This document shows, in pieces, positions 39,893-48,385 of a stretch of 64,000 nt of DNA (its first letter is position 1; each line of letters begins with the position of its first letter). The notes under the pieces are model-generated. The model had not been told where the DNA came from. It ran no database searches and saw only the letters and a program-made list of their open reading frames with translations. Source of the stretch: Syntrophobacterales bacterium (GTDB lineage: Bacteria; Desulfobacterota; Syntrophobacteria; Syntrophobacterales; Thermodesulforhabdaceae); assembly GCA_026417655.1 (NCBI GenBank), contig JAOACS010000011.1, forward strand, positions 39,874-103,873. Reading direction: 5' to 3'. A program made the translations under genes and the position numbers.

Positions 39893-40618
39893 CTAGTGAT
39901 GAGCCTCCTCCATAGCCCCTGCGAAATAAGCCATAGAAAGGACGCAGAAGATAAATGCCTGAATAAATCCTGTAAAGAGCGCCAGAAATAGCATTGGAAT
40001 AGGCGCCAAATAGACGCCAGCAAGGAAAAATAGGACAGCTAAAACCAACTCTTCCCCAAAGATATTCCCAAAAAGTCGGACAGAGAGACTAACTACTCTT
40101 GCAAGGTGGCTTATAACCTCTATGGGAAAGATCAGAGGGATTAGCAAAGGAACGGGTCCCAAAAAATGCTTTATATATTTTATTCCGTGATATTTAACCC
40201 CCAGAACGTGGGTAAATACTACTACAATAATTGCACAGGCAAGGGTAGTATTAAGATTTGCTGTAGGAGCGTAGAAACCGGGAATCAATCCTAGGTAATT
40301 ACTACAAAGGATAAAAAGCCCCAAAGAAGCGATCAATGGGAATAGGAAACGCCCCTCTTCCCCAACAATACCAACCATAAAATCTTCAATACCCGTCAAA
40401 ACGGCTTCAAAAATGTTTTGACCCTTTCCAGGAACAACCTCTAACTTCCTAGAAACCATCCATGCCAGTAGAATGATAATTCCCATTACTAACCAGCCAT
40501 GGATCACATGGGGAAGAAGAAGTTTTTGTAAAAAGGTATGAGCTTCATCAGGGCTTAGGACGACCGGAAGCCCCAATTTTTGTAACAAAAGCGGCAAGAA
40601 AAGAATTGGATGTTCCAT
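39893..40618 (-). CDS. atpB: ATP synthase F0 subunit a
   Basis: 241 residues, five or six membrane segments. The essential arginine lies in SLSVRLFGNIFGEEL, and the last helices read FTGFIQAFIFCVLSMAYFAGAMEEAHH. It forms the ion half-channels against the c ring. One base separates it from atpI upstream. Confidence 0.96.
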   Translation of the reverse strand: MEHPILFLPLLLQKLGLPVVLSPDEAHTFLQKLLLPHVIHGWLVMGIIILLAWMVSRKLEVVPGKGQNIFEAVLTGIEDFMVGIVGEEGRFLFPLIASLGLFILCSNYLGLIPGFYAPTANLNTTLACAIIVVVFTHVLGVKYHGIKYIKHFLGPVPLLIPLIFPIEVISHLARVVSLSVRLFGNIFGEELVLAVLFFLAGVYLAPIPMLFLALFTGFIQAFIFCVLSMAYFAGAMEEAHH

Positions 40619-40619
40619 T

Positions 40620-41030
40620 TTATACCCCTCTTTTTAAAACCATTTTGATAAATATTTCACCAACCACCCCAATAAAACTTACTCCAAAAACCAAAAGCCC
40701 CACAGAAAGAGCCAGGGGATTTACAACCCCAAATTTGACAATAGCCCATATAATAGCTACTAACACAAGGAACCTTAGGTAACATTTAATAACGACTGAC
40801 GAAGCCGTGTTAACCTTATGCTCCCCTTTTCTGCCGAACATTCTTTTCAATTGCCAACCGAGAATCTCAAGATTTAGAGCCATTAAAAACCATCCAATGA
40901 ATATATCAACCCCTATCTTCCAAGAAACAACACTTCCTCCACCTATTGCCCCTAATCCTAGTATGGCACTCACAAACTTTATCTTCTCAAGAACCCTTTC
41001 TATATCTTCATCAATAATTGCTACCACCAC
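40620..41030 (-). CDS. atpI: ATP synthase subunit I (AtpI-like)
   Basis: 136 residues with four predicted membrane helices and GGGSVVSWKIGVDIFIGWFLMALNLEILGWQLKRMF, a pattern of the AtpI/UncI family (PF03899), which helps c-ring assembly or cation supply. Start is GTG at 41030, overlapping atpZ by 20 bases, with AAAGG upstream. Confidence 0.75.
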   Translation of the reverse strand: MVVAIIDEDIERVLEKIKFVSAILGLGAIGGGSVVSWKIGVDIFIGWFLMALNLEILGWQLKRMFGRKGEHKVNTASSVVIKCYLRFLVLVAIIWAIVKFGVVNPLALSVGLLVFGVSFIGVVGEIFIKMVLKRGV

Positions 41031-41268
41031 GGCTGCGCCTTTCTAACTCATCTTCCCGCTGTTGCCTTTTTGCAAAATAATAATAATTTCTATAGCCGGC
41101 TATTATACCAAAGATGAGAAATATCATCGTAAGCCATGGCCATGTTCCCAGCCTAGTGTCAAGCCAATAACCTATACCTAGGCCAATGAATATCGCAAAA
41201 ACTATCGATAATCCGACAGTAGATGCATTAATAATCTGTTTTACATATTGTTTCGTTTCTTTTTTCAT
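41011..41268 (-). CDS. atpZ: AtpZ/AtpI-family small membrane protein
   Basis: 85 residues with two membrane helices and GLGIGYWLDTRLGTWPWLTMIFLIFGIIAGYRNYYYFAKR, the AtpZ pattern. AtpZ with AtpI is thought to form a Mg2+/Ca2+ channel or assembly factor for F0. First of the four-gene atp subunit run; 95 bases after hemL. Confidence 0.8.
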   Translation of the reverse strand: MKKETKQYVKQIINASTVGLSIVFAIFIGLGIGYWLDTRLGTWPWLTMIFLIFGIIAGYRNYYYFAKRQQREDELERRSRGGSNY

Positions 41269-41363
41269 TATCCTAATCTCGTGTAATACTTCACAACGAC
41301 CTTTAGCACAAGCCTTATTTCCTAGTCAATTATTTTTTACTGGCTGTTCCAAAATGCATTATT

Positions 41364-42665
41364 CTAATAACCCGATTCCAAAACCTTTTTCAAGGCGTAA
41401 TGGGCAGCTTCTATCGTTTTATCTAAATCCTCCATGGTATGGGCATAACTAACAAAAAAAGCCTCAAACTGGGAGGGAGCTAGATAGACTCCTTTGTCTA
41501 ACATAGCCCTAAAGAAGACTCCGTAGGCCTCTGTATTACAGGTCTTAACTTCATCGAAATTTTTAACCGACCTGTCAGTAAAAAAACCACACCCCATTGA
41601 ACCAACCCTTTGAACGGTAATCGTAACACCCCTATTCTCCGCTACTTCCTTGAGCCCCCTTTCAAGATAGGCCGCCTTCTCATTCAATTCTTCGTAAATT
41701 CCTTCAACTTCAAGTATTCTCAAAGTGGTAAGGCCTGCAGCCATAGCAAGAGGATTTCCCGAAAGAGTTCCAGCCTGATACATCTGACCATCGGGAGCCA
41801 CGTGGGCCATAATCTCCACCGACGCTCCATAGGCTCCAACAGGAAGTCCTCCCCCAATAATCTTACCAAGGCATGTTATGTCCGGATAAACTCCGTAATA
41901 TTGTTGGGCACCCCCCTGTGTTAGTCTAAAACCGGTTATAACCTCGTCAAATATGAGAAGCGCTCCTTGGGCTTCACAAAGCTCCCTAAGGCCTCTCAAA
42001 AAACCATCTACAGGAGGCACTACTCCCATATTTCCAGCAACGGGTTCTACTATTATGGCAGCAATCTCCTTTCCGTGCAGTTCCATTGCAGATCTCACAG
42101 CCTCCAAATCATTATAGGGAAGAACAATGGTTTGAGCTACTACCTCCTCTGGCACTCCAGCGCTTGCAGGCATTCCAAAGGTAGCAACCCCTGAGCCCGC
42201 CTTGACTAAAAGGGCATCCACATGGCCATGATAGCATCCATCGAACTTGATAATCTTCTTCCTGCCAGTAACAGCCCTTGCAAGCCTTATGGCGCTCATT
42301 ACCGCCTCGGTTCCCGAGTTTACGAACCGAACAACCTCAATAGAGGGTACCATTTTTACCACCTGTTCGGCCATTTCCACTTCAAGCTTACAGGGTATCC
42401 CGTAGGAGGTTCCCCTTTCTGCAGCCTCCTTTATGGCCTCCACTACCTTAGGATGGCTATGACCGAGAATGAGAGGCCCCCATGAACAAACATAGTCTAT
42501 GTAACGATTTCCGTCTTCATCCCATATCCAAGCACCCTTAGCCTCCCGAATAAAAAGTGGATGAGTCCCAACGGCTCGAGCCGATCTTACGGGACTATTT
42601 ACTCCCCCCGGAAGCACCCTTTTTGCCCTCTCGTAATACTCGTAAGACAGCTTCCTTAAAGACAT
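41364..42665 (-). CDS. hemL: Glutamate-1-semialdehyde 2,1-aminomutase
   Basis: About 433 residues. VLPGGVNSPVRSARAVG at the start, RFVNSGTEAVMSAIRLARA, the PLP lysine in TCLGKIIGGGLPVGAYG, and the aminomutase C-terminus are clear. It makes 5-aminolevulinate from glutamate-1-semialdehyde (C5 pathway), feeding HemC and CobA-HemD encoded at 20858-23334. I favour the ATG at 42665 (GGAGG five bases upstream); the ATG at 42677, just after the rng stop, is also plausible. Confidence 0.96.
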   Translation of the reverse strand: MSLRKLSYEYYERAKRVLPGGVNSPVRSARAVGTHPLFIREAKGAWIWDEDGNRYIDYVCSWGPLILGHSHPKVVEAIKEAAERGTSYGIPCKLEVEMAEQVVKMVPSIEVVRFVNSGTEAVMSAIRLARAVTGRKKIIKFDGCYHGHVDALLVKAGSGVATFGMPASAGVPEEVVAQTIVLPYNDLEAVRSAMELHGKEIAAIIVEPVAGNMGVVPPVDGFLRGLRELCEAQGALLIFDEVITGFRLTQGGAQQYYGVYPDITCLGKIIGGGLPVGAYGASVEIMAHVAPDGQMYQAGTLSGNPLAMAAGLTTLRILEVEGIYEELNEKAAYLERGLKEVAENRGVTITVQRVGSMGCGFFTDRSVKNFDEVKTCNTEAYGVFFRAMLDKGVYLAPSQFEAFFVSYAHTMEDLDKTIEAAHYALKKVLESGY

Positions 42666-42677
42666 ACCCTCCTCCAT

Positions 42678-44258
42678 TCAAGCACTCCCACATTCTAGTT
42701 GTTTCGCCATCTCCTCCGAAAGAGGAATAATATCAAATTCCTCATGATGAAGCGAGGAATCCGGTTGAAGATATATCCTCGTATGAAGATCCTCTTCAAC
42801 GTATTCAAAGGATGCTCGCTCCTCATCGTAAAAGAGTCCTATAACATCTGGGTGAGCCCTTACCACTATCGGTTTCCCAAAAAGCTCACTTCTCTCCCTT
42901 TCTATAGCTCTCAAAATCTCATAGCAGACCGACTGCTTCGATTTAATAAATCCGGTTCCATCACAATAGGGACAGGCTTCATGAAGAAGACGTTCAATAC
43001 TTTCTCTCGTTCTCTTTCTTGTCATCTGCACAAGACCAAACTCCGACATAGGAAGAACCTTGGTCTTGCTTCTATCTCGCTTTAGAGCATCCACAAGGGC
43101 CTGAAAAACCCTTTCCCGATCTGAGGGCTTCTCCATATCTATAAAGTCAATAATTATGATCCCTCCAATATTTCTTAACCTCAGCTGACATACAATCTCC
43201 TGAACAGCCTCTAAGTTGGTTTTTAGGACAGTTTCTTCAAGATTCCTCTTTCCCACATATCGACCAGTATTAACATCTATGGTAGTGAGGGCTTCAGTGG
43301 ACTCAATAACAATGTAACCTCCCGATTTGAGCCAGACTTTTTTACCAAGAGCTCTCTGAATCTCCATCTCTATACCATAGGCATCAAATATTGGCTGAGT
43401 TCCCCCATAGAGCTCTACCTGACTTTTTAAACTTGGAGCAAAGGCATCGAGGAATTGAAGGATCTTTTCGTACTCCTTTTCCGAGTCCACAATGAGTTTC
43501 TCTACTTCCCTTGCAAATAGATCGCGGGCAGCTCTTAAGGTAACATCTAATTCACGATAGATAATGGCAGGAACCGGGGCTTTGGAAGCCTTTTCTTTTA
43601 TACTTTCCCACACCTTAAGCAAAAAGTCCATCTCCGCTAAAAGCTTATCTCTGTCGGAGCCTTCAGCGGCCGTTCTCACTATAAAACCAACATTTGGTGG
43701 TTTAATAGAAGCAATTATCTCCCTAAGACGCTCACGCTCCGACTCATCTTCTATACGCCTTGAAACCCCTACATGGCGAACAAGAGGCATAAGAACCAGC
43801 TTTCTTCCCGGTATAGTGATATTTGTTGTCACCCGTGCCCCTTTAGTCCCTAAAGGTTCCTTGGCTATTTGAACAAGAACTTCCTGTCCCTCCCGAAGCC
43901 TATCTTCAATAGGAGAGGAAGATAGAAGGCTTGACGAGATGTTACGGCAGGTCTTGTTTTCACTTTCTACTACCGATGTTAGAATATTTTCTTCGACGCT
44001 AAGAAATTCAGTGATTACAACATCCTCTTGATTTAGAATAACATCACCTACGTGGAGAAATGCTGCCTTTTCTAGACCTATATCAACGAAAGCAGATTGC
44101 ATTCCAGGAAGGACCTTTATAACTCTTCCCTTGTATATGTTTCCAGTAATTCCCTTATCGGAGGGACGTTCAAAGTAAAACTCTACCACATGACCATTCT
44201 CAAGAAGTGCAACCCTCGTCTCATAGGGAGCCGCGTTAATAACAAGCTCTCCTGACAT
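42678..44258 (-). CDS. rng: Ribonuclease G
   Basis: 526 residues. An N-terminal S1 RNA-binding domain (GNIYKGRVIKVLPGMQSAFVDIG) precedes the RNase E/G catalytic domain with GGYIVIESTEALTTIDVNTGRYVG, IIIDFIDMEK (metal-binding Asp pair) and the zinc-link CPYCDGTG. No C-terminal degradosome scaffold, so it is the G type. It matures rRNA and cuts mRNA. It follows the radical SAM gene by three bases. Confidence 0.95.
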   Translation of the reverse strand: MSGELVINAAPYETRVALLENGHVVEFYFERPSDKGITGNIYKGRVIKVLPGMQSAFVDIGLEKAAFLHVGDVILNQEDVVITEFLSVEENILTSVVESENKTCRNISSSLLSSSPIEDRLREGQEVLVQIAKEPLGTKGARVTTNITIPGRKLVLMPLVRHVGVSRRIEDESERERLREIIASIKPPNVGFIVRTAAEGSDRDKLLAEMDFLLKVWESIKEKASKAPVPAIIYRELDVTLRAARDLFAREVEKLIVDSEKEYEKILQFLDAFAPSLKSQVELYGGTQPIFDAYGIEMEIQRALGKKVWLKSGGYIVIESTEALTTIDVNTGRYVGKRNLEETVLKTNLEAVQEIVCQLRLRNIGGIIIIDFIDMEKPSDRERVFQALVDALKRDRSKTKVLPMSEFGLVQMTRKRTRESIERLLHEACPYCDGTGFIKSKQSVCYEILRAIERERSELFGKPIVVRAHPDVIGLFYDEERASFEYVEEDLHTRIYLQPDSSLHHEEFDIIPLSEEMAKQLECGSA

Positions 44259-44261
44259 CCT

Positions 44262-46784
44262 CTATTCCACCTTTTCCTCAGAAAATATCCGCCTCAGATG
44301 GACGGCTACTTTTACGATCCTTAAGCCCCCAAGACTCTTCACCAAGGCCACCGACAGAAGATCCTTAGGTCTCATTACATGGTTAGGGCCTTCTAAAAGG
44401 GTTACCAAAACCCCCTTTTCCTCTTCCCTAAACCCCTTCCACCAATCATTAAGAGTTATCTCAATCGTGCCTTTGCTTTTCTCAATAGGCACTATACACT
44501 CTTCCCGCACGTTCCACAACTTCCTTAGCCTAAGCCGATCTTCAACAGAAAGGCCCTCAATAAGATAGGTAACCGTTCTAGTTCTTCCTTCGGACCCCCT
44601 TTTGGATACGGATTTAACCATTCTTATCTTTATTCCTTCTGGAAGCTCTCTATTCCATCGCTCCATTATCTCTTCAGGAGAAACAACCTCGGTAAGCCCT
44701 ATCCAACCTTCCTCACAAAGGCTTTCAATACCTACAGGCAAGGCCTGATCGAAGGAAATGCGAGGATGGGGGTGAAATCCTTTAGAAAAAGCTACAGGTA
44801 TGCCGGCTCGGCGAATACTTCTTGCCATGAGTCTTTGAAAATCGTTCTGTCCAATATAATGAGCAGGTCTTGTCTTTTCATAAATAAAATTATACCAGAA
44901 AATAGTATCTTCCGATAACTTTGACCTAACCATTTCACTAACCCCTTCCAAGGCCTTCTCATTAGGGGCGGAAACATTTGGCTTTAGGTCTCTGAAATCG
45001 CACACTCCGCAGTTACTACAGCGGCCCCAACGGCAATCGGGTGTCCATTCGAGGAAAAGAGCCCTCTCTCTCTCTTTGAGGAGAAACTCCTTTGAAACTC
45101 CACAGGAAATATGATCCCATGGAAGAATTTCATCGACGCGGATCTCCCTGTGGGCAAAAAAGGCAGGATTAATATTCTCCTTTCTTGCCGCCTCGTGCCA
45201 AAGATTGTCTTTAAACAGCTCAGTCCATCCATCCATACGAGCACCCAGAAGCCATGCTCCCAGAACCACCTTACCAAGACGCCTGTCCCCCCTGGCGAGC
45301 ACAGCTTCCCAAAAGCTCTGTTTGGGATCATGCCATTTAAGCTCAATACCTCGAAAACGTTTTATTCCCTCCCTTATAAATGAGAGCCTTCTCCCTACCT
45401 CCTCAAAGGGTATCTGGCCATACCACTGAAAAGGTGTATGAGGTTTTGGCACAAAGGTCGAAACTCCTATGTGTAAACCAGCTTTGAAGGGTTTACCCTT
45501 TTCCCATAAGGCCTTCACTAGATCCACAATCCCCTTAAGATCCTCATCTGTTTCCCCAGGAAGACCTATCATAAAGTAAAGTTTTATTAATCTCCAACCG
45601 AGGGAGAAGGCCCTTTCTGCTGTCTCAATAAGAGCCTGAGTGTCTATCGGTTTGTTTATTAACCGCCTGAGCCTCTCCGTCCCAGCTTCCGGCGCAAGGG
45701 TAAAGCCAGTCTTACGAACACTTCTTATCATTTCCATCATTTCAGACGTAAGGGTTCCGACTCGAAGGGAAGGAAGAGAGAGAGCAACCCTTTTAGAAAT
45801 AAGCTCTGGGAGGAGCGATTGGATAAGGCTTTCAATCGATGAATAATCTCCTGCACTAAGGGATAGGAGAGAAATCTCTTCGTAGCCTGTTTTTTTGAGG
45901 TTCTCTTTTATATGTCTTAAAAGAAGCGAAGGACTCCTTTCTCTCACGGGCCGATAGATATAACCTGCCTGACAAAAACGGCACCCCCTAGAACAGCCTC
46001 TTGCTATCTCCACATTCAGTCTGTCGTGGACAACCTCTATAGCTGGCACAAGATCGCAGGTAGGAAAGGGCGAAAGACTATCAAGAGAATAAAGAACACC
46101 TTTGGAAACATTTTGATAGTCGCTATATAACGGCCTTATTTCTTCAATAGTGCCATCTTTTCGGAATCTAAAGGAGAAAAAAGATGGTATGTAAACACCT
46201 CGAATGTGCCTCAATTCTTCAAGGAGTTCACGCCTCTTACCGCCAACCCTTTTCCAATCTCGAATTTTTTTAGTTATCTCAAGAACTATCTCCTCCCCCT
46301 CTCCTAGCACTATGAAATCAAAAAAGTCGGCCACCGGCTCGGCATTAAAGGCACAGGGACCACCTGCAACAACCATCGGATGACCTTCTTCTCTGTCAGT
46401 TGCGAACATAGGAATACCTGCCAAATCGAGCATAGTGAGGATGTTTGTGTAGCCTAATTCATACTGAAGGCTTATGCCTACTATATCAAAGGCTAAAAGA
46501 GGCTTTCCTGTTTCAATACCACAAATGGAAATCCCCGAATCCTTCAGTTTACCCTCCATATCGGGCCATGGAGTATAGACCCTATCGGCAAGCACCCCTT
46601 CAGCATTATTAAGTATTCTATAGAGAAGCCTCAACCCGAGATGGCTAAATCCCACCTCATAGACGTCAGGGAAAGCTAAAACCCATCTCACATCGGTTTC
46701 ATCCCAGCCTTTCCTAGCAGCATTCCATTCGAGACCTACATAACGACCAGGCTTTGTCACTTCTAGAAGATTTATGGTGTCCAT
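44262..46784 (-). CDS. B12-binding radical SAM protein fused to DUF2344
   Basis: 840 residues. The N-terminal region is B12-binding-like (residues about 1-210). The radical SAM cluster is CSRGCRFCQAG near residue 267 (CxxxCxxC). A Cys-rich stretch CRWGRCSNCGVCDF (about 605) precedes a C-terminal DUF2344 domain starting near FIYEKTRPAHYIGQNDFQ. This architecture matches the TIGR03960/TIGR03936 fusion that is often next to rng and rplU, and is thought to act in RNA modification or ribosome work, but the reaction is unknown. Confidence 0.88.
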   Translation of the reverse strand: MDTINLLEVTKPGRYVGLEWNAARKGWDETDVRWVLAFPDVYEVGFSHLGLRLLYRILNNAEGVLADRVYTPWPDMEGKLKDSGISICGIETGKPLLAFDIVGISLQYELGYTNILTMLDLAGIPMFATDREEGHPMVVAGGPCAFNAEPVADFFDFIVLGEGEEIVLEITKKIRDWKRVGGKRRELLEELRHIRGVYIPSFFSFRFRKDGTIEEIRPLYSDYQNVSKGVLYSLDSLSPFPTCDLVPAIEVVHDRLNVEIARGCSRGCRFCQAGYIYRPVRERSPSLLLRHIKENLKKTGYEEISLLSLSAGDYSSIESLIQSLLPELISKRVALSLPSLRVGTLTSEMMEMIRSVRKTGFTLAPEAGTERLRRLINKPIDTQALIETAERAFSLGWRLIKLYFMIGLPGETDEDLKGIVDLVKALWEKGKPFKAGLHIGVSTFVPKPHTPFQWYGQIPFEEVGRRLSFIREGIKRFRGIELKWHDPKQSFWEAVLARGDRRLGKVVLGAWLLGARMDGWTELFKDNLWHEAARKENINPAFFAHREIRVDEILPWDHISCGVSKEFLLKERERALFLEWTPDCRWGRCSNCGVCDFRDLKPNVSAPNEKALEGVSEMVRSKLSEDTIFWYNFIYEKTRPAHYIGQNDFQRLMARSIRRAGIPVAFSKGFHPHPRISFDQALPVGIESLCEEGWIGLTEVVSPEEIMERWNRELPEGIKIRMVKSVSKRGSEGRTRTVTYLIEGLSVEDRLRLRKLWNVREECIVPIEKSKGTIEITLNDWWKGFREEEKGVLVTLLEGPNHVMRPKDLLSVALVKSLGGLRIVKVAVHLRRIFSEEKVE

Positions 46785-46806
46785 CGCCTAAAGCTTACTC
46801 TCCTTT

Positions 46807-47937
46807 TCAACGTTTATTAAGGGCCTTCACTATCTCCTCTGAGGCAAGGATTACCTCCTCTTCCGTAGTAAATCTCCCTAGAGAAAGGCGGATTGTGCCC
46901 ATGGCAACTTCTGGAGAGACCCCCATAGCCTCAAGCACATGAGAGATCTTAACATCATGGGAATGGCAGGCGGCCCCTGCCGAGGCCGCCACATTAGGAA
47001 GACCTTTGAGGATCTCATCTGTTCTTTTCCCAGGAAAAGCAATACTTAGCGTATTAGGAAGTCGTGGTGCCTTCAAACCATGGACTACCGCATAAGGGAT
47101 GTTCTCCAAGATTCTCCGGGTGAGTTCATCCCTAAGGCTAGCAAGCCTTACCATTTCCCCCTTTAGCTCACGACCTGCAATCGAAGCCGCCTTCCCCAGT
47201 CCCACAATATAGGGAACATTCTCAGTCCCAGGCCTGATACCCCGCTCCTGGCCTGCTCCGAAAATAATTCTCTCTAGTGGAGCCCCACGACGACGGTAAA
47301 GCGCTCCAATACCTTTAGGAGCATACAGTTTGTGGCCTGCTACCGTTAGGAAATCAACACCAAGGTCTCTGACATTTGTAGGAATCTTACCAACACTCTG
47401 AGCGGCATCCGTATGGAAAAGTATCTCCCTCTCCTTTGCAATACCGCTAATTTCGGAAAGTGGCTGAATTGTTCCTACCTCATTGTTCGCATGCATAACA
47501 GATATGAGGATTGTGTCTCTTTGAAGAGCCTTTCGGATATCATCGGGATCCACCAATCCATGATTATCAACGGGCACAAAGGAAATATCAAATCCTCTTC
47601 TGAAAAGCTCAAGACACGGTTCTATTATGGCAGGGTGCTCAATTTTTGTAGTTACTATATGGCGGCCTTTATCACCAATCGCCTGAACCACGCCAAAGAG
47701 AACCAAGTTGTTAGACTCCGTTCCTCCACTTGTAAAGATAATCTCCTCGGGATCACATCCTAGGAGATCTGCCAGTTCCTTCCTGGCATTCTCAATGGCC
47801 TCTCTCGCTTCATGCCCGTAAACATGGCCACTGGAAGGATTTCCAAACCTATCCCCTAAATAGGGAAGCATGGCCTCAAGCACTCTCGGATCAATGGGTG
47901 TAGTAGCGTTATAGTCGAGGTAGATGGGCCTATTCAT
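46807..47937 (-). CDS. iscS: Cysteine desulfurase (NifS/IscS family)
   Basis: 376 residues. Start IYLDYNATTPIDPRVLEAMLPY, PLP-binding HTDAAQSVGKI and AGHKLYAPKGIGALY (Schiff-base Lys), and the catalytic cysteine in AGAACHSHD. It takes sulfur from cysteine for Fe-S clusters and tRNA thiolation. No iscU or iscR follows; instead it leads into the radical SAM-rng-hemL-atp run (22-base gap). Confidence 0.93.
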   Translation of the reverse strand: MNRPIYLDYNATTPIDPRVLEAMLPYLGDRFGNPSSGHVYGHEAREAIENARKELADLLGCDPEEIIFTSGGTESNNLVLFGVVQAIGDKGRHIVTTKIEHPAIIEPCLELFRRGFDISFVPVDNHGLVDPDDIRKALQRDTILISVMHANNEVGTIQPLSEISGIAKEREILFHTDAAQSVGKIPTNVRDLGVDFLTVAGHKLYAPKGIGALYRRRGAPLERIIFGAGQERGIRPGTENVPYIVGLGKAASIAGRELKGEMVRLASLRDELTRRILENIPYAVVHGLKAPRLPNTLSIAFPGKRTDEILKGLPNVAASAGAACHSHDVKISHVLEAMGVSPEVAMGTIRLSLGRFTTEEEVILASEEIVKALNKR

Positions 47938-48037
47938 TATGTAATGCCTCCTTCTTACATAGCTTTCTATGATTTTTATAGTAAACCACAGAACTTCGAA
48001 AAATTAAACCATAGAGTTTTCGCTTCGGTCGTATTCC

Positions 48038-48065
48038 TTGACCTTTCCTTATCTTTAGCTATAAT
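48038..48065 (+). promoter_or_regulatory. Sigma-70-type promoter for the cobalamin riboswitch/btuB unit
   Basis: TTGACC (48038-48043), a 16-base spacer and a perfect TATAAT (48060-48065). The expected start site is about 48072, which is exactly the first base of the riboswitch P1 stem. Confidence 0.8.
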
Positions 48066-48071
48066 TTAAAT

Positions 48072-48249
48072 CTTCAGGTGCCATCTAGGGCTTAATAGGG
48101 AATCCCGTGAGAATCGGGAGCGGTCCCGCCGCTGTGATCCTCGGCCTCTTTTTAGGAGGCGAACCTCTCCGCATTAATGGCCACTGTCCTTTTTAAAGGG
48201 ATGGGAAGGTGGCGGAGAAGGTGAGGAGAGCCAGAAGACCTGCCTGAAG
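48072..48249 (+). ncRNA. Cobalamin (B12) riboswitch
   Basis: The outer stem CTTCAGG (48072-48078) pairs with CCTGAAG (48243-48249). Between them lie AATAGGGAATC, the GGGAGCGGTCCCGCCGCTGT core, and the B12 box AGCCAGAAGACCTGCC at 48229-48244. All are conserved parts of the adenosylcobalamin/methylcobalamin riboswitch. It controls the TonB receptor downstream, so the receptor is expected to be shut off when B12 is plentiful. This element fills most of the long gap 47938-48386. Confidence 0.95.
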
Positions 48250-48314
48250 TAAGAACTAGTGTAAAAGCGCGGAGAACGCTTTTTCACATAACTAGGACGA
48301 AGCAAACTGGGTGC

Positions 48315-48357
48315 AGTCCTTGAGACCTTGGGGTTTCAAGGACTTTTTGTTTTTTTC
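48315..48357 (+). terminator. Riboswitch expression-platform terminator
   Basis: AGTCCTTGAGACC pairs with GGTTTCAAGGACT (13 bp, one G-U), followed by TTTTTGTTTTTTT. It ends 29 bases before the btuB start. A second hairpin (TGTAAAAGCG / CGCTTTTTCACA, about 48260-48287) lies between it and the aptamer and could act in the switch. Confidence 0.88.
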
Positions 48358-48385
48358 CGATAACCAAAGCTAGGGAGGTGTAAAA

